Assembly (NCBI GenBank): GCA_003647435.1
Contig: QMMV01000055.1
Coordinates: forward strand, 1 to 9,064
Direction: 5' to 3'
DNA length: 9,064 nucleotides
Source: Deltaproteobacteria bacterium
GTDB taxonomy: Bacteria > Desulfobacterota > Desulfobacteria > Desulfobacterales > C00003060
Shown here: positions 1-5,936 of the stretch, piece after piece
How positions within the stretch are numbered: position 1 is the stretch's first letter
Layout of the letters: every line of letters starts with the position of its first letter
Made by a program: the position numbers and the translations under genes
The notes under the pieces: model-generated
Told to the model about the DNA's origin: nothing
The model's database searches: none
Seen by the model: only the letters and a program-made list of their open reading frames with translations

Positions 1-1063
1 CTAATGCCTTCTCAAGATTCTGAATTGCTTTATCATACTGGGCAAGCTTGTAATAACACCTCCCTTTGGTAAAATAATAGAATGTGGATTTGCCATACTT
101 CTTGGGATTACTTTCCTTCACTTCAATCGTTTCATCAGCAAACTGAATTGTATCTTTCCATCTCCCTAACTCCCATGCTGCAACTGTCCTGTGTGCAAGG
201 GCGTTCGTGACGCTTTTGCTTAACCCTACGTCTTTACTAATTACTCCCTTTTTGTAATATTCAATGGCACGGGTAAAATCGGAGATTGCCTCTTTCAGTT
301 TTCCAGCAGCCAGGTAGTTTCTCCCCCTACTGTTCAATACGCCTGCCAGGCCTACTTTGCCTGCCTTCGCTAATATCTCCTTTTCATGATCAAGCGCTTT
401 ATTATACTCAGCCGTAGCTAAGTCCCAATCGCCATGCCTGTAAAAGAGGTTTCCCATGCCCTGATGGGCCAAGATATAAGAGGGGTCTAAATGGAGCACC
501 CTTGTATAATCTGCAAGGGCCTTATTATAATTATCCATGTCTTTGGAAGGAAACTTGGGGGGGATTGTGGCATATTTATGATGATAGTGGATTTGCTCGG
601 TATAGGTAACAGCCCTATTATAATAGGCTTCTACAAAATCCGGCTTTAGTTCTATTGCCTTTGTAAAATCGCCAATTGCTTTTTTACGCGGTTCCAAATT
701 ATAAGAGGAGCCTTTTTTGAAATATGCAAGACCCCTGTTGTAATAGGCATCTGCAAAATCCGGCTTTAGTTCTATTGCCTTTGTATAATCAGCAACCGCC
801 TTATCATACTGCTCCAGGCTATAGTAGGCCAGCCCACGGTTATTGAACAGGCATGGATCATCAGGCTTGGCCTCTAATCCCTTATTATAATATTTGATGG
901 CCTCCTGGTAATTCCCCTTTTCAAACTCCGCAATTCCCAGATGTTTGTATTTCGATTTCGACCGGGCGCTCATCGCGCTTACCATTGACCAGACAACCAA
1001 TACTATAAGGATCGCCAAGACTATCCCTATAATGTTCCTGCTTTTCTTGCTTCTCTCAGCCAT
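1..1063 (-). CDS. Membrane-anchored TPR-repeat protein, 3' end cut by window edge
   Basis: An open frame of 354 codons runs from an ATG at 1063 to the left edge with no stop, so the C-terminus is missing. The start is fixed by GGAGGAGG (1069-1076) five bases upstream. Residues 1-10 are basic and polar, and residues 11-31 form one hydrophobic segment without an obvious signal-peptidase site, so it is probably an inner-membrane anchor with the rest in the periplasm. From about residue 39 on it is tetratricopeptide repeats with typical signatures such as NNRGLAYYSLEQYDKAVADY and IELKPDF. At least five or six repeats are visible; some carry loop insertions, one of them rich in His and Pro. TPR domains are protein-protein scaffolds; the partner is unknown. 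It starts 38 nt after the stop of a receptor-tail remnant, so it may once have followed a receptor gene directly. It could be cotranscribed with the DUF4198 gene upstream. Confidence 0.9.
   Translation of the reverse strand, partial: MAERSKKSRNIIGIVLAILIVLVVWSMVSAMSARSKSKYKHLGIAEFEKGNYQEAIKYYNKGLEAKPDDPCLFNNRGLAYYSLEQYDKAVADYTKAIELKPDFADAYYNRGLAYFKKGSSYNLEPRKKAIGDFTKAIELKPDFVEAYYNRAVTYTEQIHYHHKYATIPPKFPSKDMDNYNKALADYTRVLHLDPSYILAHQGMGNLFYRHGDWDLATAEYNKALDHEKEILAKAGKVGLAGVLNSRGRNYLAAGKLKEAISDFTRAIEYYKKGVISKDVGLSKSVTNALAHRTVAAWELGRWKDTIQFADETIEVKESNPKKYGKSTFYYFTKGRCYYKLAQYDKAIQNLEKAL
633..784 (-). repeat. Intragenic near-identical repeat in TPR gene
   Basis: A 32-nt stretch is identical at 633-664 and 753-784, exactly 120 nt apart, with further similarity on both sides. 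It encodes the TKAIELKPDF segment of two consecutive TPR units. The period is 40 codons rather than the canonical 34 because the intervening unit carries six extra residues around SSYNLEP. Nucleotide identity beyond what the protein motif requires suggests a recent duplication or gene conversion. Confidence 0.85.
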
Positions 1064-1101
1064 TTTTTCCTCCTCCAGGACACGGAATAATAACAATTAA
1101 G

Positions 1102-1191
1102 TTAAAAGAATACCTTTAGCTCCACCTTATACGCTCGTTCGGGCAATTCGTAGGGCCCATAATTTGTGATACCATCCCAATTTAAGGCACC
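1102..1191 (-). pseudogene. Remnant of the 3' end of a second TonB-dependent receptor gene
   Basis: Translated on the minus strand, 1191-1105 gives 29 sense codons followed by TAA (1104-1102). They end in YGPYELPERAYKVELKVFF. A Gly/Tyr stretch, a Pro-x-Arg turn, alternating hydrophobic residues and a terminal Phe are the hallmarks of the last beta-strand of TonB-dependent receptors and the outer-membrane targeting signal. The frame has no start codon and is closed by a TGA at 1194-1192, inside the end of the DUF4198 gene, which uses a different frame. It therefore cannot be expressed as a receptor and looks like the leftover tail of a gene whose body was deleted or replaced. The alternative is chance coding similarity over a short stretch. 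Confidence 0.6.
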
Positions 1192-2006
1192 TCAAATGTC
1201 AAAGTGGCCTGATAGCTGTAGACATCAGCTAACTTGGAGTCCGGGTAAGGAACCTTATGGCTGACAAATATCATCCAGATTCCCGGCTGTAGCAGCCTTA
1301 TTTCTGCCATTCCTTCTTTATAAGACGAGGCCCAGGCAGTATAAGCAAAGACATCGGTCTCATTACTGAATCCCATATATGTGGCGTAAACCATTATCGA
1401 TTCTCTGAAAGGTTTGCCATTATGAAGAACCTTTAGCGGCAGAATATCATTTGTGCGCAAACTACTCGGATCTTTCAGGGGGACAATCTCCAGGCCATGT
1501 CCAAGTATTTTTGAGTAACTTTCTCCACCACTTTTTCCCCCTACATTCACCAATGCCTTACAGTAATTTCGGGAGAAAAGGACATCTCCCTTGATTTCTT
1601 CCCTTTTCAGTTCAGCCTTTGATTTACGCTTATAGCCCTTGGTGGTAGAAGCAAAAAAATTCCCTTTACTCTCCATTACCAGCAGATATGTTCCTGCCTC
1701 CAGGTTATCCTTTGATTCAAACTGCACCTGGGATAGTTTCCCTTTACCCAAAACCCGCGGTCCCACTTTCTGCCTTTTGCCAGATGGGTTTAGCATATAG
1801 AGGTTTTCTATCCGGTCATTGCTGTAGAAGCTATGTCCAAACGGGTAATTATGCCCGTAAGCGATGTGAAATCTGATAGTATCATTAATGCGCAGTTTAT
1901 ACTTATTTGCATTGATCCAGGGATGGCAGGCATAGGCAGCACCGGTGGAAAGAACCAATCCCAAGATTACCAATAACCCAATCCGTCTTAACTTTTTTAC
2001 GTACAT
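1182..2006 (-). CDS. Exported DUF4198-family protein, possible metal-handling periplasmic factor
   Basis: This 274-residue protein has a signal peptide: basic residues 4-8, a hydrophobic core at 10-22 and a likely cleavage after AYA (residue 26). The mature protein would begin Cys27-His28-Pro-Trp. The early His-x-Trp-like motif, the Gly-His-x5-His segment (His52, His58), GTYLLVMES and the ending ATLTFEVP match DUF4198 (PF10670). Members often accompany TonB-dependent receptors or nickel/cobalt ECF transporters, and the family was once mislabelled NikM. His28, His52 and His58 could bind metal (inference). Its start has GGAGG (2015-2019) eight bases upstream, and it begins 16 nt after the hydrolase stop, so the two are surely cotranscribed. 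Cys27 follows a poor lipobox (Ala-Tyr-Ala), so lipidation is unlikely but not excluded. The ligand is unknown. Confidence 0.85.
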   Translation of the reverse strand: MYVKKLRRIGLLVILGLVLSTGAAYACHPWINANKYKLRINDTIRFHIAYGHNYPFGHSFYSNDRIENLYMLNPSGKRQKVGPRVLGKGKLSQVQFESKDNLEAGTYLLVMESKGNFFASTTKGYKRKSKAELKREEIKGDVLFSRNYCKALVNVGGKSGGESYSKILGHGLEIVPLKDPSSLRTNDILPLKVLHNGKPFRESIMVYATYMGFSNETDVFAYTAWASSYKEGMAEIRLLQPGIWMIFVSHKVPYPDSKLADVYSYQATLTFEVP

Positions 2007-2022
2007 TCTCTTTACCTCCGTT

Positions 2023-2949
2023 CTATTTTTGTTGAGAACGCTTTCTGTCTAGTTTCTCCAAGAACTGCAAAAGAGTAGTATTAAATGCATTCGGCTCATC
2101 CATATTTGCCATATGGCCTGCTCCAGGTATCACAACCTTCTCGGCATTGGGAATACCATAAGTCAATGCATCAGCGACAGCATGCATGCCAATCGATTCA
2201 AACTCTCCTAAAATTACCAATGTAGGTGCCTGAATCTCATTCAGACGATCAATCGCCTGCTTTGCTTTAGATTTATCTAAGGACTCTGACTGTGGAGGAT
2301 GTGGACGAAGCAATGATTTACCTGGATAATCCTTAATGATTTCTCTCAGTTTCCTAAATACTTCGGGTTTCTTCCTTGAAACCTCAAAGAGCGGGTATTG
2401 AAGCCACACTTCTTTGGCCTTTTCAAGACCTTCGGTGCGAGCAATTTCTCTTAAAGACTTTGTCTTGATATGTTTGGGATTTCGCGGCCATCTAAACCCC
2501 TCAACTCCAGTATCTTGCAGAATAAGTGCATCGACCATCTGAGGGTATCGCAAGGCAAAATAGAGGGCTGCTCCTCCGCCCTGGGACATCCCGAGAACAT
2601 AGCAGGACGTTATCTTAAGATGTTTAAGAAGTTTATAAAGGTCTTCTGCATCTGCGTTGTATGTTTGTTCTACGCCGGATGATTTCCCAAAACCTCTTCG
2701 ATCATATCTGATCACCCGGTACTTCTTTGTGAACACAGGCATCTGGTCATCCCACATCCTTAAGTCCAATGAATACCCATGGATGAAGACCAAAGGATGC
2801 CCCTCTCCTTCGACCTCATAATAAATTTGAGTGCCATTGATCTGAGCGTATTGACCTTTTGCCTGGACTGATTGAGGAAGAAAGGAAAGAAGCACAAATA
2901 CAGCCACAACATATAACAAGCGACTGTAAACTCGATCAAATATTTCCAT
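2023..2949 (-). CDS. Exported alpha/beta-hydrolase (putative periplasmic esterase/lipase-like)
   Basis: This 308-residue protein has an N-terminal signal peptide, with a hydrophobic core around 11-24 and likely cleavage after VQA at residue 30. That puts the enzyme in the periplasm, whereas most small hydrolases of this family are cytosolic. Fold landmarks appear in order: the oxyanion HGYS at 57-60, RYDRRGFGKS at 81-90, the nucleophile elbow GMSQGG with Ser122, a cap region at about 150-235, LVILGE at 244-249, and His279 in PGAGH. The acid position after LVILGE usually holds Asp; here it is Glu251. The gene lies 103 nt downstream of the receptor and 16 nt upstream of the DUF4198 gene on the same strand. 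This context suggests action on the receptor's ligand, as periplasmic siderophore esterases do, but the substrate cannot be read from the sequence. A weak GGAG precedes the ATG. Confidence 0.88.
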   Translation of the reverse strand: MEIFDRVYSRLLYVVAVFVLLSFLPQSVQAKGQYAQINGTQIYYEVEGEGHPLVFIHGYSLDLRMWDDQMPVFTKKYRVIRYDRRGFGKSSGVEQTYNADAEDLYKLLKHLKITSCYVLGMSQGGGAALYFALRYPQMVDALILQDTGVEGFRWPRNPKHIKTKSLREIARTEGLEKAKEVWLQYPLFEVSRKKPEVFRKLREIIKDYPGKSLLRPHPPQSESLDKSKAKQAIDRLNEIQAPTLVILGEFESIGMHAVADALTYGIPNAEKVVIPGAGHMANMDEPNAFNTTLLQFLEKLDRKRSQQK

Positions 2950-3009
2950 TACATTGCTCCATTTGAGACATTAGCAAAACCCCATATTGACAAGGCGAAA
3001 CAGCCCGGG

Positions 3010-3042
3010 CTATTAAGCGTCCGTGGAGCGGACGCTTAATAG
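3010..3042 (-). repeat. Perfect 14-bp inverted repeat between receptor and hydrolase genes
   Basis: Bases 3010-3023 and 3029-3042 are perfect reverse complements (arm CTATTAAGCGTCCG) around a 5-nt loop. The hairpin begins 10 nt after the receptor stop codon. No T-run follows on either strand, so it is not a canonical intrinsic terminator. An intercistronic RNA hairpin that protects the receptor message or reduces downstream expression is more likely. It may also be a copy of a dispersed palindromic repeat. Confidence 0.85.
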
Positions 3043-3052
3043 GAAAACATGC

Positions 3053-5101
3053 TTAGAATTTAATCGAAAGCTCTGTAAAGAAATAGCGAGGCATACCTGG
3101 GTAATACTTGTTCTTGCCATATGAAGTATAAGCCGTTGCGGCGTATTTTTTATCAAATACGTTGTTGCACCCAACGGACAACTTAGCTTCACTTTTCCCG
3201 AACTTTTTCTTGTACCCTATCCTAACATCGGCAACAAAATAGTCGTCATATTCCTCTTCATTTGCATCATCCATGTAAAATGGCCCTGTCTGTTTCCCAT
3301 AAAAGGAGGCAAACAAACCACTTTCATGGCTATAGTCCAACCCTAAGGCAATCTTATACTCAGGGATTCTGTCAATGTATTTACCTTCAATTGATGGATC
3401 AGCAGGATTCTCTTTTACCTTGGCTCGGGTATAGTCACCACTCAAATTTATATCCAGACCATTCATTATGCGGTAGGCAAGACTGGCCTCCACTCCCTTA
3501 TGTTCGGTCTCGCCAATATTCTCGAATGGTGCCCCAAATGCTGGAGAACTTTTAACGATTAAATCCTCTACCTTGGTCATATATAAGGCCAAACTACCAG
3601 CGACCTTACGGGTAGTATATTTTGTCCCTATTTCATAGGTAATCGCCTTTTCAGCCTCAAGATCAGGATTAGCACTACTGCCAACAAACATATCATGGGG
3701 ATTAGGGATCCTGAATGCCTTGCCTATGGATCCGTAGACATTCAGGTTTTCACTTATCTTATACAAAAGGCTTCCCTTGGGGCTGAATCCATCCATATCC
3801 TGGGTTCCGCCGGCATCTGTCTTAGTAGCCCCAGACCAGCTATACCAATCGCCTGTATTATCAAAATCTGCCTTATCCCAGCGAAGACTTAGAATAGCCT
3901 CTAATGGCTCAAATATCTTCCAGCTATCCTGGATGTATAGTGCGTATTTAGCAATATCTGTCTGGGTATCGCGATAGAGAGCTGACCAGTTGCATTTATA
4001 GTTAGCATCTGAGTGGCAACTGTCTTGTTCAATGTCTTGGTTTTCTAAGTCTCCACCTACAACGAATGAATGCGGGCCGAGAGAAAAATCATACTGTAGA
4101 CCCACTGCGGTATTATCCACATCAACGTCATAGCACAGGCCGCCAAAACTGAAGGCATAGAATAAGTCATAATCCTTATGATAGTTATACAAATTCACTT
4201 TTAGAGACGACTCACCTATGGCTTTTTCAAAAACCAGTCTCTCATAATACTGTTCAATGTCTGAATAATTATACTTATTATAATCTTTCTCGAGGGTAGT
4301 TAAATCATCAGCGTCCCACATTTCTTGAGATATGGAACCTGGATATCTCACATCCTTATCGCTTCTGAAAAGAGTTAGATTAATATTGGCATCCAACTCT
4401 TCAATAACTTTGCTCATTCTTACCCAGTAATTTCTGATATCGTAATTTGAATTGGCTCTCCATCCATCTGCCTCTTTTCCTTCAACTGACGTTGCAATAC
4501 TTAGATCTTTCTTCCAGCTTTCTTTACCCATAATCTGACCGTAAAAAGAGTGATGCTTCATACCATATTCACCAAACTTGGTTGATACCTCGGCCTGGGG
4601 TTGATACGATGGCTTTTTGGTAATAATATTAACAGTTCCACCTACAGCATTACCTCCCCAAAGTGCTGAACCAGGGCCCATAACCACTTCTATTTTTTCC
4701 ACATTAGCTAATGGAACCATATCCCAATATATACACCCTGAATCAGGTTGAACCATGGGCATCCCGTCCACTAAAACCAGGATATGACCAAAGCCGTCAG
4801 TCCCGTGGTAATGGCCACGCAGGACAACTTTGCCCTGAACCCCGCTTGTACCACCTCCGTAATCATAAAAGGTTATCCCCGGAATTGACTTTAACGCCTC
4901 TGCTACAGTAGTGGCACCGGATTTAACAATATCTTCAGAAGTGATTACAGTAATAGTTGCCGGGATTTCTTTGGCCGCCCTCTCTGTCCTGGTGGCGGTA
5001 ACCACTGTTTTCTCCAGTTCTACTGCCTCCTGTGCCTGTGCGACAGAGGCAAAGGCAAAAACTAAGGCTAATAAGCACAATACCAATTTTAATTGTTTCA
5101 T
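3053..5101 (-). CDS. TonB-dependent outer-membrane receptor, BtuB/siderophore-receptor type
   Basis: This receptor has 682 residues. I chose the ATG at 5101 because AAGGAGG lies six bases upstream and it yields a clean signal peptide cut after AQA (residue 23); an in-frame ATG at 5134 has no ribosome site and would spoil the signal. A TonB-box-like VELEKTVVTATR spans 27-38. The plug domain covers about 45-163, with VAEALKSIPGI, the LVLVDGMP motif and NAVGGTVNIITK. The barrel runs from about 170 to the terminal Phe, with GKAFRIPNPHDMF, VEAS and NNVFDKKY signatures. Length is normal for the family. The ligand is unknown: similarity is of the BtuB/vitamin B12 and small siderophore kind. Cys123 lies in the plug, and Cys323, Cys362 and Cys370 in predicted barrel or loop segments. 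It heads an operon with an exported hydrolase and a DUF4198 protein, behind a structured leader. Confidence 0.95.
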   Translation of the reverse strand: MKQLKLVLCLLALVFAFASVAQAQEAVELEKTVVTATRTERAAKEIPATITVITSEDIVKSGATTVAEALKSIPGITFYDYGGGTSGVQGKVVLRGHYHGTDGFGHILVLVDGMPMVQPDSGCIYWDMVPLANVEKIEVVMGPGSALWGGNAVGGTVNIITKKPSYQPQAEVSTKFGEYGMKHHSFYGQIMGKESWKKDLSIATSVEGKEADGWRANSNYDIRNYWVRMSKVIEELDANINLTLFRSDKDVRYPGSISQEMWDADDLTTLEKDYNKYNYSDIEQYYERLVFEKAIGESSLKVNLYNYHKDYDLFYAFSFGGLCYDVDVDNTAVGLQYDFSLGPHSFVVGGDLENQDIEQDSCHSDANYKCNWSALYRDTQTDIAKYALYIQDSWKIFEPLEAILSLRWDKADFDNTGDWYSWSGATKTDAGGTQDMDGFSPKGSLLYKISENLNVYGSIGKAFRIPNPHDMFVGSSANPDLEAEKAITYEIGTKYTTRKVAGSLALYMTKVEDLIVKSSPAFGAPFENIGETEHKGVEASLAYRIMNGLDINLSGDYTRAKVKENPADPSIEGKYIDRIPEYKIALGLDYSHESGLFASFYGKQTGPFYMDDANEEEYDDYFVADVRIGYKKKFGKSEAKLSVGCNNVFDKKYAATAYTSYGKNKYYPGMPRYFFTELSIKF

Positions 5102-5106
5102 CTCTT

Positions 5107-5114
5107 TCCTCCTT
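5107..5114 (-). promoter_or_regulatory. Ribosome binding site that fixes the receptor start
   Basis: The minus strand reads AAGGAGGA here, ending five bases before the ATG at 5101. Nothing comparable precedes the in-frame ATG at 5134, so the 11-residue extension from that codon is rejected. Confidence 0.85.
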
Positions 5115-5137
5115 AGTTGCCTGAAAATTGACAATGG

Positions 5138-5248
5138 CCCTCAGCTCTGGTAGAAAATAAAACTGAGGGGCGGCCCGGAAGAACGCTAACCGGGCCTGCT
5201 TCCCACCGGAAAGGCGGTCTCACTCCTTGCCGGGACGGCCGCCTTTCC
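5138..5248 (-). promoter_or_regulatory. Structured 5' leader of the receptor operon, candidate riboswitch-like element
   Basis: Read in the direction of transcription, three stems follow one another. The first is a perfect 10-bp stem GGAAAGGCGG/CCGCCTTTCC (5248-5239 with 5217-5208); it encloses a small GCCG/CGGC hairpin and a purine-rich AAGGAGTGAGA strand. The second is a perfect 7-bp GGCCCGG/CCGGGCC stem with an 11-nt loop (5196-5190 with 5178-5172). The third is a 7-bp CCCTCAG/CTGAGGG stem (5169-5163 with 5144-5138) whose loop holds TTTTATTTT. The linker GGTGGGAAGCA joins the first two. The last stem ends about 23 nt before the ribosome binding site. TonB-dependent receptor genes often carry cobalamin riboswitches, but I do not find the conserved cobalamin core. 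The class is unassigned; regulation in cis is inferred from position and structure. Confidence 0.5.
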
Positions 5249-5282
5249 AACCAATAAATACTATTATCACCTCCCCTTTATA

Positions 5283-5303
5283 GGATTTTGGATTTTAGAT
5301 TGC
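5283..5303. repeat. Short heptanucleotide tract
   Basis: Three consecutive 7-bp units, GGATTTT GGATTTT AGATTGC, lie just upstream of the receptor leader. A related GGATTGC unit recurs at 5331-5337. The short length makes this the weakest of the heptamer tracts in the window. Confidence 0.45.
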
Positions 5304-5388
5304 GGCCCGCCCTGGTGCGGACTGGGCCAGGGATTGCGGCTCTAACCAGGATCGCATTGTCAGTCTGTTAATAAAAAAATAGTAGTGA

Positions 5389-5452
5389 TTTAGCCACAAA
5401 GACACTAAGATACCAAATTTCTCCTTCGGGCCTTTGTGCCATAGTGGTTGAA
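5389..5452. repeat. Decayed palindromic repeat element
   Basis: The left arm at 5389-5409 contains AGCCACAAAGACACTAAG. The right arm at 5432-5452 (CTTTGTGCCATAGTGGTTGAA) is its imperfect reverse complement, with roughly 15 of 21 positions pairing, around a 22-nt centre. CCACAAAGACAC-type palindromes are familiar as dispersed intergenic repeats in environmental bacterial genomes; this copy looks degraded. No open frame or transposase accompanies it. Confidence 0.5.
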
Positions 5453-5493
5453 CTATTAAGAAAAATACGCCTTCACTGATTTCTATCCAAAGA

Positions 5494-5522
5494 TTGACAA
5501 AAGAATATTGGTATGTGAATTT
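5494..5522 (+). promoter_or_regulatory. Weak candidate sigma70-type promoter for the plus-strand gene
   Basis: A perfect TTGACA (5494-5499) is followed after 17 nt by GAATTT (5517-5522), preceded by TGT as in an extended -10 element. The -10 match is poor. The gene begins about 70 nt downstream of this site, so position is reasonable but the support is limited. Confidence 0.25.
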
Positions 5523-5529
5523 ACATATA

Positions 5530-5570
5530 AAGGGCTTAGACATCGTCTGTGCGCTTTTAGCAAAGCCCTT
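5530..5570 (+). repeat. Inverted repeat in the 5' region of the plus-strand gene
   Basis: AAGGGCTT (5530-5537) pairs with AAGCCCTT (5563-5570). Inside it a smaller AGAC/GTCT stem with a 3-nt loop occurs at 5538-5548. It ends 23 nt before the start codon of the coiled-coil gene. It could be a leader hairpin or another decayed palindrome. Confidence 0.5.
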
Positions 5571-5593
5571 GAAACTCAAAACGAATTTGTGAA

Positions 5594-5917
5594 ATGCCAG
5601 TTGCTATCGATACCCTAAATATTTATAGTCGTCTTAAGTCCACCGGGCTCCCTGAAGAATCTGCCAGGGAGATTGCCGAAGTCTTCCGTGAAACCATAGA
5701 TGAAAAACTCGCCAACAAAAATGACCTGAAGACGACCGAAAGTAATCTTACCAAATATATTGAGTCAGTCCGGGCCGAACTCAAAAAAGATATCGAGTTG
5801 CTCCGCTCCGAGCTCAGAAGAGAAATTGCCGAATCCAAGGCCGGTACCATCCGCTGGGTAGCAGGTATGCTGGTTGCCCAGGCTGGGCTAATCGCCACCC
5901 TGGTAAAATTACTCTGA
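5594..5917 (+). CDS. Small coiled-coil protein with C-terminal membrane anchor (DUF1640/CCDC90-like)
   Basis: This 107-residue protein has a short N-terminal region (IDTLNIYSRLKSTGLPEESA) and a charged heptad-like helix at about 21-84. A C-terminal hydrophobic segment at 86-107 (IRWVAGMLVAQAGLIATL) forms the membrane anchor. This architecture matches bacterial DUF1640/CCDC90-like proteins (PF07798). Mitochondrial relatives are MCUR1-type regulators, but the role of bacterial members is not known. They are often short, single genes. It is the only plus-strand gene here and converges on the Slp lipoprotein gene with 19 nt between the stops, so it is probably transcribed alone. No good ribosome binding site precedes the ATG, and no alternative start lies upstream. 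A longer frame on the opposite strand over the same bases has no family features and is rejected. Confidence 0.8.
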   Translation: MPVAIDTLNIYSRLKSTGLPEESAREIAEVFRETIDEKLANKNDLKTTESNLTKYIESVRAELKKDIELLRSELRREIAESKAGTIRWVAGMLVAQAGLIATLVKLL

Positions 5918-5936
5918 GCCATTCCAGATCCCCCCT

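Larger units (their letters stand above)
5102..5593. other. 492-nt gene-free region between the receptor and the plus-strand gene
   Basis: This stretch holds the receptor leader, a three-unit heptamer tract (5283-5303), a GC-rich segment with a CCCTGG/CCAGGG inverted repeat (about 5311-5333), a decayed palindromic element (5389-5452), and an 8-bp stem (5530-5570) next to the plus-strand gene. An open frame on the minus strand at 5295-5579 translates across these repeats and resembles no family, so I do not call it a gene. I see no convincing promoter for the receptor operon. Confidence 0.7.

Noticed and set aside
2987..3016. TTGACA-N18-TATTAA on the plus strand, a good sigma70 match
   Set aside because: It would drive transcription antisense to the receptor, its -10 lies inside the perfect hairpin, and no gene follows; probably chance.
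3010..3042. Rho-independent terminator after the receptor gene
   Set aside because: The stem is strong but no T-run follows on either strand.
5138..5248. Cobalamin riboswitch
   Set aside because: Expected from the BtuB-like receptor, but I could not find the conserved core (GCCACTG box and the 3' AGTCAGGAGACC-type segment). A covariance-model search would decide.
5295..5579. 94-codon open frame on the minus strand
   Set aside because: It translates across the heptamer tract, the decayed palindrome and the 8-bp stem, has no ribosome site and resembles no family.
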